A DNA stretch of 64,000 bases from Pseudorasbora parva. Its lineage: Eukaryota; Chordata; Actinopteri; Cypriniformes; Gobionidae. The notes beneath the pieces are model-generated. The model did not search any database. It worked only from the letters and a program-made list of their open reading frames with translations, and had not been told where the DNA came from. This document shows, in pieces, positions 42,333-51,771 of the stretch. The stretch spans positions 50,131,353 through 50,195,352 of the forward strand of contig NC_090177.1 in the NCBI RefSeq assembly GCF_024679245.1. Reading direction: 5' to 3'. The stretch's first letter is position 1. Each line of letters begins with the position of its first letter. The position numbers were made by a program, and so were the translations under genes.

Positions 42333-42404
42333 TCCCTGGTGGTCTAGTGGTTAGGATTCGGCGCTCTCACCGCCGCGGCCCGGGTTCGATTCCCGGTCAG
42401 GGAA
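42333..42404 (+). tRNA. tRNA-Glu (CUC)
   Basis: Unit 67; intact class. Confidence 0.95.
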
Positions 42405-42458
42405 CAGTCTTTTTCCCTCCAACACAGCCAAGAAAGTGTTTGCATGTGAAAAATGACC

Positions 42459-42545
42459 TCCTTCGAGCCGGAGTCGAAACAGCGACCTAAGGATTTCCAA
42501 CCTTCCACCTACAGTCCTCCGCTCTACCAGCTGAGCTATCGAAGG
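42459..42545 (-). tRNA. tRNA-Tyr (GUA), T-stem variant
   Basis: Unit 67; intron I1; U53 variant. Confidence 0.82.
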
Positions 42546-42668
42546 CACGCAGGTGAGCAACAGAACCTCAACCTATCAGGTTGCTGCAGCTCCACTGCCG
42601 GCTAAAAGTGCTTTTGCCGCAGACAGAAGCGCTGGCTGTTCAGTAAGGGAAGCCAAAACAATCACAAC

Positions 42669-42740
42669 TTCCCATACCGGGAGTCGAACCCGGGCCGCCT
42701 GGGTGAAAACCAGGAATCCTGACCGCTAGACCATATGGGA
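42669..42740 (-). tRNA. tRNA-Glu (UUC)
   Basis: Unit 67; main form. Confidence 0.96.
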
Positions 42741-43165
42741 ATTCCTGCACCTATCAAGCAGGCTTGTGGGGGTGTTTTTCATCCATGTGGTACGTACAAG
42801 GGCAGGGTTCTGTTGAGCCCTTTGGCTTTCAGTGTGTGATCGTCCCCTTTAAAAATATGGGTATGATCCGAAGGCATTGTTTACCGAATTCAGTTTTAAC
42901 AGACTCAATGGAAGAAGCTGTCATTTGTTTCGCCCAGGGGGTGAAACTTTATCCCATTCTTGTGATCACATAATAGATACTTAAAACTGCTCATTAAAGC
43001 AAGGTCCCTGTGACAGTACTTATGCGATGCATTTGAAAACACGCACGGTAATGAATGGTAAGCGCTATCTCGCAGACAAAACAGCCTATGGTTGGACTGT
43101 CAATTTATAAGAAACATAAATCAATTTAATAATTAAAGGCTGAAAGCAAAGCAAAAACAATCGTT

Positions 43166-43238
43166 CGAGCCAGCCAGGAGTCGAACCTAGAAACTTCTGA
43201 TCCATAGTCAGACGCGTTATCCATTGTGCCACTGGCCC
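43166..43238 (-). tRNA. tRNA-Arg body with AUG anticodon
   Basis: Unit 67; same variant as units 25 and 53. Confidence 0.85.
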
Positions 43239-43424
43239 ACTGTAGGAACGACTTGCTGGTGTTTATACGCGTCTTGTTGGTGTTTGACTGAACAGCTTCT
43301 CAGTGGAAGAACTGTGATCCAGAGTAAGAGATTCTCTCCAGGAGGAAAAGGCTAGCCTTAGAAGTTGCAGCAAAATCTGGTAGAGGCCAACAGCCAGGAT
43401 TTAGGAGGCGAATAAGAAAGTCCT

Positions 43425-43496
43425 TCCCTGGTGGTCTAGTGGTTAGGATTCGGCGCTCTCACCGCCGCGGCCCGGATTTGATTCCCGGTCAGGGAA
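43425..43496 (+). tRNA. tRNA-Glu (CUC), B-box-defective class
   Basis: Unit 68; A53/U56. Confidence 0.8.
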
Positions 43497-43550
43497 CATG
43501 CTTTTGCCTTGCAACTTAGCCAAGAAAGGGTTTGCATGTGAAAAGGGACC

Positions 43551-43637
43551 TCCTTCGAGCCGGAGTCGAACCAGCGACCTAAGGATTGCCAACCTTTCAC
43601 CTACAGTCCTCCGCTCTACCAGCTGAGCAATCGAAGG
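43551..43637 (-). tRNA. tRNA-Tyr (GUA)
   Basis: Unit 68; intron I2; U9 variant as in unit 26. Confidence 0.9.
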
Positions 43638-43917
43638 CACAGAGATTACGAACGAAAGCTCAACCTATCAGAAATTTCTGATCCATAGTCAGACGCGTTT
43701 TCCATTAGGCCACTGGCCCACCGGTCTGGCGCCTTGCAGGTGTTTACACGTCTTGTTGGTAATTGACTGGACTGTTTCTCAGTGGAAGAACTGTGATCCA
43801 GAGTCAGAGACTCTCTCCAGGACAAAAAGGCTAGCCTTAGTGGTCTAGCTTGAGAAGTTGCAGCAAAACACGGTAGAGGCCCACAGTCAGGATTTAGAAG
43901 GCTCATCGAAAAGTCCT

Positions 43918-43989
43918 TCCCTGGTGGTCTAGTGGTTAGGATTCGGCGCTCTCACCGCCGCGGCCCGGATTTGATTCCCGGTCAGGGAA
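43918..43989 (+). tRNA. tRNA-Glu (CUC), B-box-defective class
   Basis: Unit 69; A53/U56. Confidence 0.8.
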
Positions 43990-44043
43990 CATGCTTTTGC
44001 CTTGCAACTTAGCCAAGAAAGGGTTTGCATGTGAAAAGGGACC

Positions 44044-44130
44044 TCCTTCGAGCCGGAGTCGAACCAGCGACCTAAGGATTGCCAACCTTTCACCTACAGT
44101 CCTCCGCTCTACCAGCTGAGCTATCGAAGG
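44044..44130 (-). tRNA. tRNA-Tyr (GUA)
   Basis: Unit 69; intron I2. Confidence 0.94.
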
Positions 44131-44410
44131 CACAGAGATTACGAACGAAAGCTCAACCTATCAGAAATTTCTGATCCATAGTCAGACGCGTTTTCCATTA
44201 GGCCACTGGCCCACCGGTCTGGCGCCTTGCAGGTGTTTACACGTCTTGTTGGTAATTGACTGGACTGTTTCTCAGTGGAAGAACTGTGATCCAGAGTCAG
44301 AGACTCTCTCCAGGACAAAAAGGCTAGCCTTAGTGGTCTAGCTTGAGAAGTTGCAGCAAAACACGGTAGAGGCCCACAGTCAGGATTTAGAAGGCTCATC
44401 GAAAAGTCCT

Positions 44411-44482
44411 TCCCTGGTGGTCTAGTGGTTAGGATTCGGCGCTCTCACCGCCGCGGCCCGGATTTGATTCCCGGTCAGGGAA
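44411..44482 (+). tRNA. tRNA-Glu (CUC), B-box-defective class
   Basis: Unit 70; A53/U56. Confidence 0.8.
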
Positions 44483-44536
44483 CATGCTTTTGCCTTGCAA
44501 CTTAGCCAAGAAAGGGTTTGCATGTGAAAAGGGACC

Positions 44537-44623
44537 TCCTTCGAGCCGGAGTCGAACCAGCGACCTAAGGATTGCCAACCTTTCACCTACAGTCCTCCGC
44601 TCTACCAGCTGAGCTATCGAAGG
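44537..44623 (-). tRNA. tRNA-Tyr (GUA)
   Basis: Unit 70; intron I2. Confidence 0.94.
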
Positions 44624-44903
44624 CACAGAGATTACGAACGAAAGCTCAACCTATCAGAAATTTCTGATCCATAGTCAGACGCGTTTTCCATTAGGCCACT
44701 GGCCCACCGGTCTGGCGCCTTGCAGGTGTTTACATGTCTTGTTGGTAATTGACTGGACTGTTTCTCAGTGGAAGAACTGTGATCCAGAGTCAGAGACTCT
44801 CTCCAGGACAAAAAGGCTAGCCTTAGTGGTCTAGCTTGAGAAGTTGCAGCAAAACACGGTAGAGGCCCACAGTCAGGATTTAGAAGGCTCATCGAAAAGT
44901 CCT

Positions 44904-44975
44904 TCCCTGGTGGTCTAGTGGTTAGGATTCGGCGCTCTCACCGCCGCGGCCCGGATTTGATTCCCGGTCAGGGAA
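44904..44975 (+). tRNA. tRNA-Glu (CUC), B-box-defective class
   Basis: Unit 71; A53/U56. Confidence 0.8.
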
Positions 44976-45029
44976 CATGCTTTTGCCTTGCAACTTAGCC
45001 AAGAAAGGGTTTGCATGTAAAAAGGGACC

Positions 45030-45116
45030 TCCTTCGAGCCGGAGTTGAACCAGCGACCTAAGGATTGCCAACCTTTCACCTACAGTCCTCCGCTCTACCA
45101 GCTGAGCTATCGAAGG
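45030..45116 (-). tRNA. tRNA-Tyr (GUA), B-box variant
   Basis: Unit 71; intron I2; A57 as in unit 30. Confidence 0.82.
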
Positions 45117-45396
45117 CACAGAGATTACGAACGAAAGCTCAACCTATCAGAAATTTCTGATCCATAGTCAGACGCGTTTTCCATTAGGCCACTGGCCCAC
45201 CGGTCTGGCGCCTTGCAGGTGTTTACACGTCTTGTTGGTAATTGACTGGACTGTTTCTCAGTGGAAGAACTGTGATCCAGAGTCAGAGACTCTCTCCAGG
45301 ACAAAAAGGCTAGCCTTAGTGGTCTAGCTTGAGAAGTTGCAGCAAAACACGGTAGAGGCCCACAGTCAGGATTTAGAAGGCTCATCGAAAAGTCCT

Positions 45397-45468
45397 TCCC
45401 TGGTGGTCTAGTGGTTAGGATTCGGCGCTCTCACCGCCGCGGCCCGGGTTCGATTCCCGGTCAGGGAA
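45397..45468 (+). tRNA. tRNA-Glu (CUC)
   Basis: Unit 72; intact class. Confidence 0.95.
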
Positions 45469-45522
45469 CAGTCTTTTTCCCTCCAACACAGCCAAGAAAG
45501 TGTTTGCATGTGAAAAATGACC

Positions 45523-45609
45523 TCCTTCGAGCCGGAGTCGAACCAGCGACCTAAGGATTTCCAACCTTCCACCTACAGTCCTCCGCTCTACCAGCTGAGC
45601 TATCGAAGG
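45523..45609 (-). tRNA. tRNA-Tyr (GUA)
   Basis: Unit 72; intron I1. Confidence 0.95.
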
Positions 45610-45732
45610 CACGCAGGTGAGCAACAGAACCTCAACCTATCAGGTTGCTGCAGCTCCACTGCCGGCTAAAAGTGCTTTTGCCGCAGACCGAAGCGCTGGC
45701 TGTTCAGTAAGGGAAGCCAAAACAATCACAAC

Positions 45733-45804
45733 TTCCCATACCGGGAGTCGAACCCGGGCCGCCTGGGTGAAAACCAGGAATCCTGACCGCTAGACCATAT
45801 GGGA
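45733..45804 (-). tRNA. tRNA-Glu (UUC)
   Basis: Unit 72; main form. Confidence 0.96.
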
Positions 45805-46229
45805 ATTCCTGCACCTATCAAGCAGGCTTGTGGGGGTGTTTTTCATCCATGTGGTACGTACAAGGGCAGGGTTCTGTTGAGCCCTTTGGCTTTCAGTGTG
45901 TGATCGTCCCCTTTAAAAATATGGGTATGATCCGAAGGCATTGTTTACCGAATTCAGTTTTAACAGACTCAATGGAAGAAGCTGTCATTTGTTTCGCCCA
46001 GGGGGTGAAACTTTATCCCATTCTTGTGATCACATAATAGATACTTAAAACTGCTCATTAAAGCAAGGTCCCTGTGACAGTACTTATGCGATGCATTTGA
46101 AAACACGCACGGTAATGAATGGTAAGCGCTATCTCGCAGACAAAACAGCCTATGGTTGGACTGTCAATTTATAAGAAACATAAATCAATTTAATAATTAA
46201 AGGGTGAAAGCAAAGCAAAAACAATCATT

Positions 46230-46302
46230 CGAGCCAGCCAGGAGTCGAACCTAGAATCTTCTGATCCGTAGTCAGACGCGTTATCCATTGCGCCACTGGC
46301 CC
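46230..46302 (-). tRNA. tRNA-Arg (ACG)
   Basis: Unit 72; main form. Confidence 0.95.
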
Positions 46303-46488
46303 ACTGTAGGAACGACTTGCTGGTGTTTATACGCGTCTTGTTGGTGTTTGACTGAACAGCTTCTCAGTGGAAGAACTGTGATCCAGAGTAAGAGAATCTC
46401 TCCAGGAGGAAAAGGCTAGCCTTAAAAGTTGCAGCAAAATCTGGTAGAGGCCAACAGCCAGGATTTAGGAGGCGAATAAGAAAGTCCT

Positions 46489-46560
46489 TCCCTGGTGGTC
46501 TAGTGGTTAGGATTCGGCGCTCTCACCGCCGCGGCCCGGATTTGATTCCCGGTCAGGGAA
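46489..46560 (+). tRNA. tRNA-Glu (CUC), B-box-defective class
   Basis: Unit 73; A53/U56. Confidence 0.8.
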
Positions 46561-46614
46561 CATGCTTTTGCCTTGCAACTTAGCCAAGAAAGGGTTTGCA
46601 TGTGAAAAGGGACC

Positions 46615-46701
46615 TCCTTCGAGCCGGAGTCGAACCAGCGACCTAAGGATTGCCAACCTTTCACCTACAGTCCTCCGCTCTACCAGCTGAGCTATCGAAG
46701 G
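46615..46701 (-). tRNA. tRNA-Tyr (GUA)
   Basis: Unit 73; intron I2. Confidence 0.94.
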
Positions 46702-46981
46702 CACAGAGATTACGAACGAAAGCTCAACCTATCAGAAATTTCTGATCCATAGTCAGACGCGTTTTCCATTAGGCCACTGGCCCACCGGTCTGGCGCCTTG
46801 CAGGTGTTTACACGTCTTGTTGGTAATTGACTGGACTGTTTCTCAGTGGAAGAACTGTGATCCAGAGTCAGAGACTCTCTCCAGGACAAAAAGGCTAGCT
46901 TTAGTGGTCTAGCTTGAGAAGTTGCAGCAAAACACGGTAGAGGCCCACAGTCAGGATTTAGAAGGCTCATCGAAAAGTCCT

Positions 46982-47053
46982 TCCCTGGTGGTATAGTGGT
47001 TAGGATTCGGCGCTCTCACCGCCGCGGCCCGGATTTGATTCCCGGTCAGGGAA
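46982..47053 (+). tRNA. tRNA-Glu (CUC), B-box-defective class
   Basis: Unit 74; A53/U56 plus C12 to A in the D stem (GGTATAGTGG), so both promoter boxes are changed. Confidence 0.65.
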
Positions 47054-47107
47054 CATGCTTTTGCCTTGCAACTTAGCCAAGAAAGGGTTTGCATGTAAAA
47101 AGGGACC

Positions 47108-47194
47108 TCCTTCGAGCCGGAGTTGAACCAGCGACCTAAGGATTGCCAACCTTTCACCTACAGTCCTCCGCTCTACCAGCTGAGCTATCGAAGG
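47108..47194 (-). tRNA. tRNA-Tyr (GUA), B-box variant
   Basis: Unit 74; intron I2; A57. Confidence 0.82.
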
Positions 47195-47474
47195 CACAGA
47201 GATTACGAACGAAAGCTCAACCTATCAGAAATTTCTGATCCATAGTCAGACGCGTTTTCCATTAGGCCACTGGCCCACCGGTCTGGCGCCTTGCAGGTGT
47301 TTACACGTCTTGTTGGTAATTGACTGGACTGTTTCTCAGTGGAAGAACTGTGATCCAGAGTCAGAGACTCTCTCCAGGACAAAAAGGCTAGCCTTAGTGG
47401 TCTAGCTTGAGAAGTTGCAGCAAAACACAGTAGAGGCCCACAGTCAGGATTTAGAAGGCTCATCGAAAAGTCCT

Positions 47475-47546
47475 TCCCTGGTGGTCTAGTGGTTAGGATT
47501 CGGCGCTCTCACCGCCGCGGCCCGGATTTGATTCCCGGTCAGGGAA
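47475..47546 (+). tRNA. tRNA-Glu (CUC), B-box-defective class
   Basis: Unit 75; A53/U56. Confidence 0.8.
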
Positions 47547-47600
47547 CATGCTTTTGCCTTGCAACTTAGCCAAGAAAGGGTTTGCATGTGAAAAGGGACC

Positions 47601-47687
47601 TCCTTCGAGCCGGAGTCGAACCAGCGACCTAAGGATTGCCAACCTTCCACCTACAGTACTCCGCTCTACCAGCTGAGCTATCGAAGG
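47601..47687 (-). tRNA. tRNA-Tyr (GUA), anticodon-stem variant
   Basis: Unit 75; intron I3; 5' anticodon stem reads GGAGTACTGTAG. Confidence 0.8.
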
Positions 47688-47967
47688 CACAGAGATTACG
47701 AACGAAAGCTCAACCTATCAGAAATTTCTGATCCATAGTCAGACGCGTTTTCCATTAGGCCAATGGCCCACCGGTCTGGCGCCTTGCAGGTGTTTACACG
47801 TCTTGTTGGTAATTGACTGGACTGTTTCTCAGTGGAAGAACTGTGATCCAGAGTCAGAGACTCTCTCCAGGACAAAAAGGCTAGCCTTAGTGGTCTAGCT
47901 TGAGAAGTTGCAGCAAAGCACGTTAGAGGCCCACAGTCAGGATTTAGAAGGCTCATCGAAAAGTCCT

Positions 47968-48039
47968 TCCCTGGTGGTCTAGTGGTTAGGATTCGGCGCT
48001 CTCACCGCCGCGGCCCGGGTTCGATTCCTGGTCAGGGAA
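47968..48039 (+). tRNA. tRNA-Glu (CUC)
   Basis: Unit 76; B box intact; one C-to-T change on the 3' side of the T stem (G-U pair). Confidence 0.9.
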
Positions 48040-48093
48040 CGTTGTTTTTCCCTCCAACACAGCCAAGAAAGTGTTTGCATGTGAAAAATGACC

Positions 48094-48180
48094 TCCTTCG
48101 AGCCAGAGTCGAACCAGTGACCTAAGGATTTCCAACCTTCCACCTACAGTCCTCCGCTCTACCAGCTGAGCTATCGAAGG
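48094..48180 (-). tRNA. tRNA-Tyr (GUA), variant
   Basis: Unit 76; intron I1; changes in the 3' T stem and before the T arm (CACTGG). Confidence 0.85.
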
Positions 48181-48303
48181 CACGCAGGTGAGCAACAGAA
48201 CCTCAACCTATCAGGTTGCTGCAGCTCCACTGCCGGCTAAAAGTGCTTTTGCCGCAGACCGAAGCGCTGGCTGTTTAGTAAGGGAAGCCAAAACATTCAC
48301 AAC

Positions 48304-48375
48304 TTCCCATACCGGGAGTCGAACCCGGGCCGCCTGGGTGAAAACCAGGAATCCTGACCGCTAGACCATATGGGG
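48304..48375 (-). tRNA. tRNA-Glu (UUC)
   Basis: Unit 76; first base C instead of T, unpairing the acceptor end with A72. Confidence 0.88.
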
Positions 48376-48800
48376 ATTCCTGCACCTATCAAGCAGGCTT
48401 GTGGGGGTGTTTTTCATCCATGTGGTACGTACAAGGGCAGGGTTCTGTTGAGCCCTTTGGCTTTCAGTATGTGATCGCCCCCTTTAAAAATATGGGTATG
48501 ATCCGAAGGCATTGTTTACCGAATTCAGTTTTAACAGACTCAATGGAAGAAGCTGTCATTTGTTTCGCCCAGGGGGTGAAACTTTATCCCATTCTTGTGA
48601 TCACATAATAGATACTAAAAACTGCTCATTAAAGCGAGGTCCCTGTGACAGTACTTATGCGATGCATTTGAAAACACGCACGGTAATGAATGGTAACCGC
48701 TATCTCGCAGACAAAACAGCCTATGGTTGGACTGTCAATTTATAAGAAACATAAATCAATTTAATAATTATAGGCTGAAAGCAAAGCAAAAACAATCGTT

Positions 48801-48873
48801 CGAGCCAGCCAGGAGTCAAACCTAGAATCTTTTGATCCGTAGTCAGACGCGCTATCCATTGCGCCACTGGCCC
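48801..48873 (-). tRNA. tRNA-Arg (ACG), B-box-defective
   Basis: Unit 76; C56 is U (GGTTTGACTCC), with further changes in the anticodon stem and at the D-arm end. Probably inactive. Confidence 0.75.
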
Positions 48874-49059
48874 ACTGTAGGAATGACTTGCTGGTGTTTA
48901 TACGCGTCTTGTTGGTGTTTGACTGAACAGCTTCTCAGTGGAAGAACTGTGATCCAGAGTAAGAGATTCTCTCCAGGAGGAAAAGGCTAGCCTTAGAAGT
49001 TGCAGCAAAATCTGGTAGAGGCCCACAGCCAGGATTTAGGAGGCGAATAAGAAAGTCCT

Positions 49060-49131
49060 TCCCTGGTGGCCTAGTGGTTAGGATTCGGCGCTCTCACCGC
49101 CGCGGCCCGGATTTGATTCCCGGTCAGGGAA
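49060..49131 (+). tRNA. tRNA-Glu (CUC), B-box-defective class
   Basis: Unit 77; A53/U56, plus T11 or T13-type D-arm change (GGCCTAGTGG). Shows that this lesion predates the homogenised core. Confidence 0.7.
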
Positions 49132-49185
49132 CATGCTTTTGCCTTGGAACTTAGCCAAGAAAGGGTTTGCGTGTGAAAAGGGACT

Positions 49186-49272
49186 TCCTTCGAGCCGGAG
49201 TCGAACCAGCGACCTAAGGATTGCCAACCTTTCACCTACAGTCCTCCGGTCTACCAGCTGAGCTATCGAAGG
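49186..49272 (-). tRNA. tRNA-Tyr (GUA), variant
   Basis: Unit 77; intron I2; one base changed in the D arm (GTAGACCGG). Confidence 0.85.
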
Positions 49273-49554
49273 CACAGAGGTTACAAACGAAACCTAGACC
49301 TATCAGAAATTTCTGATCCATAGTCAGACGCGTTTTCCATTAGGCCACTGGCCCACCGGTCTGGTGCCTTGCAGGTGTTTACACATGTCTTGTTGGTGAT
49401 TGACTCGACTGTTTCTCAGTGGAAGAACTGTGATCCAGAGTCAGAGACTCTCTCTAGGACAAAAAGGCTAGCCTTAGTGGTCTAGCTTGAGAAGTTGCAG
49501 CAAAACCCGGTAGAGGCCCACAGTCCGGATTTAGAAGGCTCATCAAAAAGTCCT

Positions 49555-49626
49555 TCCCTGGTGGTCTAGTGGTTAGGATTCGGCGCTCTCACCGCCGCGG
49601 CCCGGGTTCGATTCCCGGTCAGGGAA
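49555..49626 (+). tRNA. tRNA-Glu (CUC)
   Basis: Unit 78; intact boxes. Confidence 0.94.
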
Positions 49627-49680
49627 CATTGTTTTTCCCTCCAACACAGCCAAGAAAGTGTTTGCATGTGAAAAATTACC

Positions 49681-49767
49681 TCCTTCGAGCCAGAGTCGAA
49701 CCAGCGACCTAAGGATTTCCAAACTTCCACCTACAGTCCTCCGCTCTACCAGCTGAGCTATCGAAGG
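49681..49767 (-). tRNA. tRNA-Tyr (GUA)
   Basis: Unit 78; intron GTGGAAGTTTGGAA; one T-stem change. Confidence 0.88.
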
Positions 49768-50049
49768 CACAGAGGTTGCGAACGAAACCTAGACCTATCA
49801 GAAACTTCTGATCCATAGTCAGACGCGTTTTCCATTAGGCCACTGGCCCACCGGTCTGGTGCCTTGCAGGTGTTTACACATGTCTTGTTGGTGATTGACT
49901 CGACTGTTTCTCAGTGGAAGAACTGTGATCCAGAGTCAGAGACTCTCTCCAGGACATAAAGGCTAGCCTTAGTGGTCTAGCTTGAAAAGTTGCAGCAAAA
50001 TCCGGTAGAGGCCCACAGCCAGGATTTAGAAGGCTCATCGAAAAGTCCT

Positions 50050-50121
50050 TCCCTGGTGGTCTAGTGGTTAGGATTCGGCGCTCTCACCGCCGCGGCCCGG
50101 GTTCGATTCCCAGTCAGGGAA
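50050..50121 (+). tRNA. tRNA-Glu (CUC)
   Basis: Unit 79; B box intact; one T-stem change near the 3' end (CCCAGTCAGGG). Confidence 0.88.
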
Positions 50122-50175
50122 CGTTGTTTTTCCCTCCAACACAGCCAAGAAAGTGTTTGCATGTGAAAAATGACC

Positions 50176-50262
50176 TCCTTCGAGCCGGAGTCAAACCAGC
50201 GACCTAAGGATTTCCAAACTTCCACCTACAGTCCTCCGCTCTACCAGCTGAGCTATCGAAGG
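50176..50262 (-). tRNA. tRNA-Tyr (GUA), B-box-defective
   Basis: Unit 79; C56 is U (GGTTTGACTCC); intron as in unit 78. Confidence 0.75.
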
Positions 50263-50544
50263 CACAGAGGTTACGAACGAAACCTAGACCTATCAGAAAC
50301 TTCTGATCCATAGTCAGACGCGTTTTCCATTAGGCCACTGGCCCACCGGTCTGGTGCCTTGCAGGTGTTTACACATGTCTTGTTGGTGATTGACTCGACT
50401 ATTTCTCAGTGGAAGAACTGTGATCCAGAGTCAGAGACTCTCTCCAGGACAAAAAGGCTAGCCTTAGTGGTCTAGCTTGAGAAGTTGCAGCAAAATCCGG
50501 TAGAGGCCCACAGCCAGGATTTAGAAGGCTCATCGAAAAGTCCT

Positions 50545-50616
50545 TCCCTGGTGGTCTAGTGGTTAGGATTCGGTGCTCTCACCGCCGTGGCCCGGGTTCG
50601 ATTCCCGGTCAGGGAA
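50545..50616 (+). tRNA. tRNA-Glu (CUC)
   Basis: Unit 80; B box intact; two C-to-T changes, in the anticodon stem (CGGTG) and before the T stem. Confidence 0.85.
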
Positions 50617-50670
50617 CGTTGTTTTTCCCTCCAACACAGCCAAGAAAGTGTTTGCATGTGAAAAATGACC

Positions 50671-50757
50671 TCCTTCGAGCCGGAGTCGACCCAGCGACAT
50701 AAGGATTTCCAACCTTCCACCTACAGTCCTCCGCTTTACCAGCTGAGCTATCGAAGG
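50671..50757 (-). tRNA. tRNA-Tyr (GUA), variant
   Basis: Unit 80; intron I1; T-loop change (GGGTCGACTCC), a variable-loop change and one D-arm change. Probably weak. Confidence 0.75.
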
Positions 50758-50880
50758 TACGCAGGAAAGCAACAGAACCTCAACCTATCAGGTTGCTGCA
50801 GCTCCACTGCCGGCTAAAAGTGCTTTTGCCGCAGACAGAAGCGCTGGCTGTTCAGTAAGGGAAGCCAAAACAATCACAAT

Positions 50881-50952
50881 TTCCCATACCGGGAGTTGAA
50901 CCCGGGCCGCCTGGGTGAAAACCAGGAATCCTGACCGCTAGACCATATGGGA
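50881..50952 (-). tRNA. tRNA-Glu (UUC)
   Basis: Unit 80; B box GGTTCAACTCC (G57 to A); rest as the main form. Confidence 0.85.
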
Positions 50953-51385
50953 AATCCTGCACCTATCAAGCAGGCTTGTGGGGGTGTTTTTCATCCATGT
51001 GGTACGTAAAAGGGCAGGGTTATGTTGAGCCCTTTGGCTTTCAGTGTGTGAGCGTCCCCTTTAAAAATATGGGTATGATCCGAAGGCATTGTTTACCGAA
51101 TTCAGTTATAACAGACTCAATGGAGGAAGCTGTCATTTGTTTCGCCCAGGGGGTGAAACTTTATCCCATTCTTGTGATCACATAATAGATACTAAAAACT
51201 GCTCATTAAAGCAAGGTCCCTGTGACAGTACTTATGCGATGCATTTGAAAACACGCACGGTAATGAATGGTAACCGGTAATGAATGGTAACAAAAAGGCT
51301 AGCCTTAGTGGTCTAGCTTGAGAAGTTGCAGCAAAACCCGGTAGAGGCCCACAGTCAGGATTTAGAAGGCTCATCGAAAAGTCCT

Positions 51386-51402
51386 TCCCTGGTGGTCTAG
51401 TG
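51386..51402 (+). pseudogene. tRNA-Glu (CUC) 5' piece, split by hAT insertion
   Basis: Unit 81. First 17 nt of the Glu gene, ending in the first copy of the target duplication GTCTAGTG (51,395-51,402). The break falls in the D arm, inside the A box. Confidence 0.95.
51395..51402 (+). repeat. hAT target site duplication, left
   Basis: GTCTAGTG, identical to 53,928-53,935; 8 bp is the hAT superfamily length. Confidence 0.96.
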
Positions 51403-51418
51403 CAGTGGTTCTCAAACT
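51403..51418 (+). repeat. hAT terminal inverted repeat, left
   Basis: CAGTGGTTCTCAAACT, matches the right end exactly; the CAGNGGTTCTCAA form is typical of hAT-Charlie elements. Confidence 0.95.
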
Positions 51419-51771
51419 TTTTAGCCAGTGACCCCTAAACTAACATCGACGAGAACTCGCGACCCACTACCACAGAATACACAAACAATAAACAAAAAAA
51501 AATTGTTTTAAATCCACATCCACTTCTTTTGGAAGCTTGTTTCCACCAAAGAATAAAAAAATACAAAAGGTAATTGCGACTTTATATCATTTATAACTTT
51601 ATAATTCGCACTGTAAATTTATATTACAATTTCACAATGAGAAAACAAGTCAGAATAGCGAGATGTAAAATCGCAATTTTTAGATTAAAAAAATCGCCAT
51701 TATCTTTTCAAAAATTTTCTTACATAGCGGAAACAAACTTCTATAATATTTACTGTATTTGCGCTTACCTT

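Larger units (their letters stand above)
42333..45396. repeat. Higher-order block 17: long unit + 4 short
   Basis: Units 67-71, 3,064 bp. Arg relic 5' ends at 43719, 44212, 44705 and 45198. Confidence 0.93.
45397..47967. repeat. Higher-order block 18: long unit + 3 short
   Basis: Units 72-75, 2,571 bp. Arg relic 5' ends at 46783, 47276 and 47769. Last block of the homogenised core. Confidence 0.93.
47968..50544. repeat. Higher-order block 19: long unit + 3 short, diverged
   Basis: Units 76-79. Many private substitutions, and the last three spacings are 495 bp because the spacer has two extra bases (ACACATGTC). Arg relic 5' ends at 49354, 49849 and 50344; their tails keep a recognisable Arg T-arm piece. 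Confidence 0.9.
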
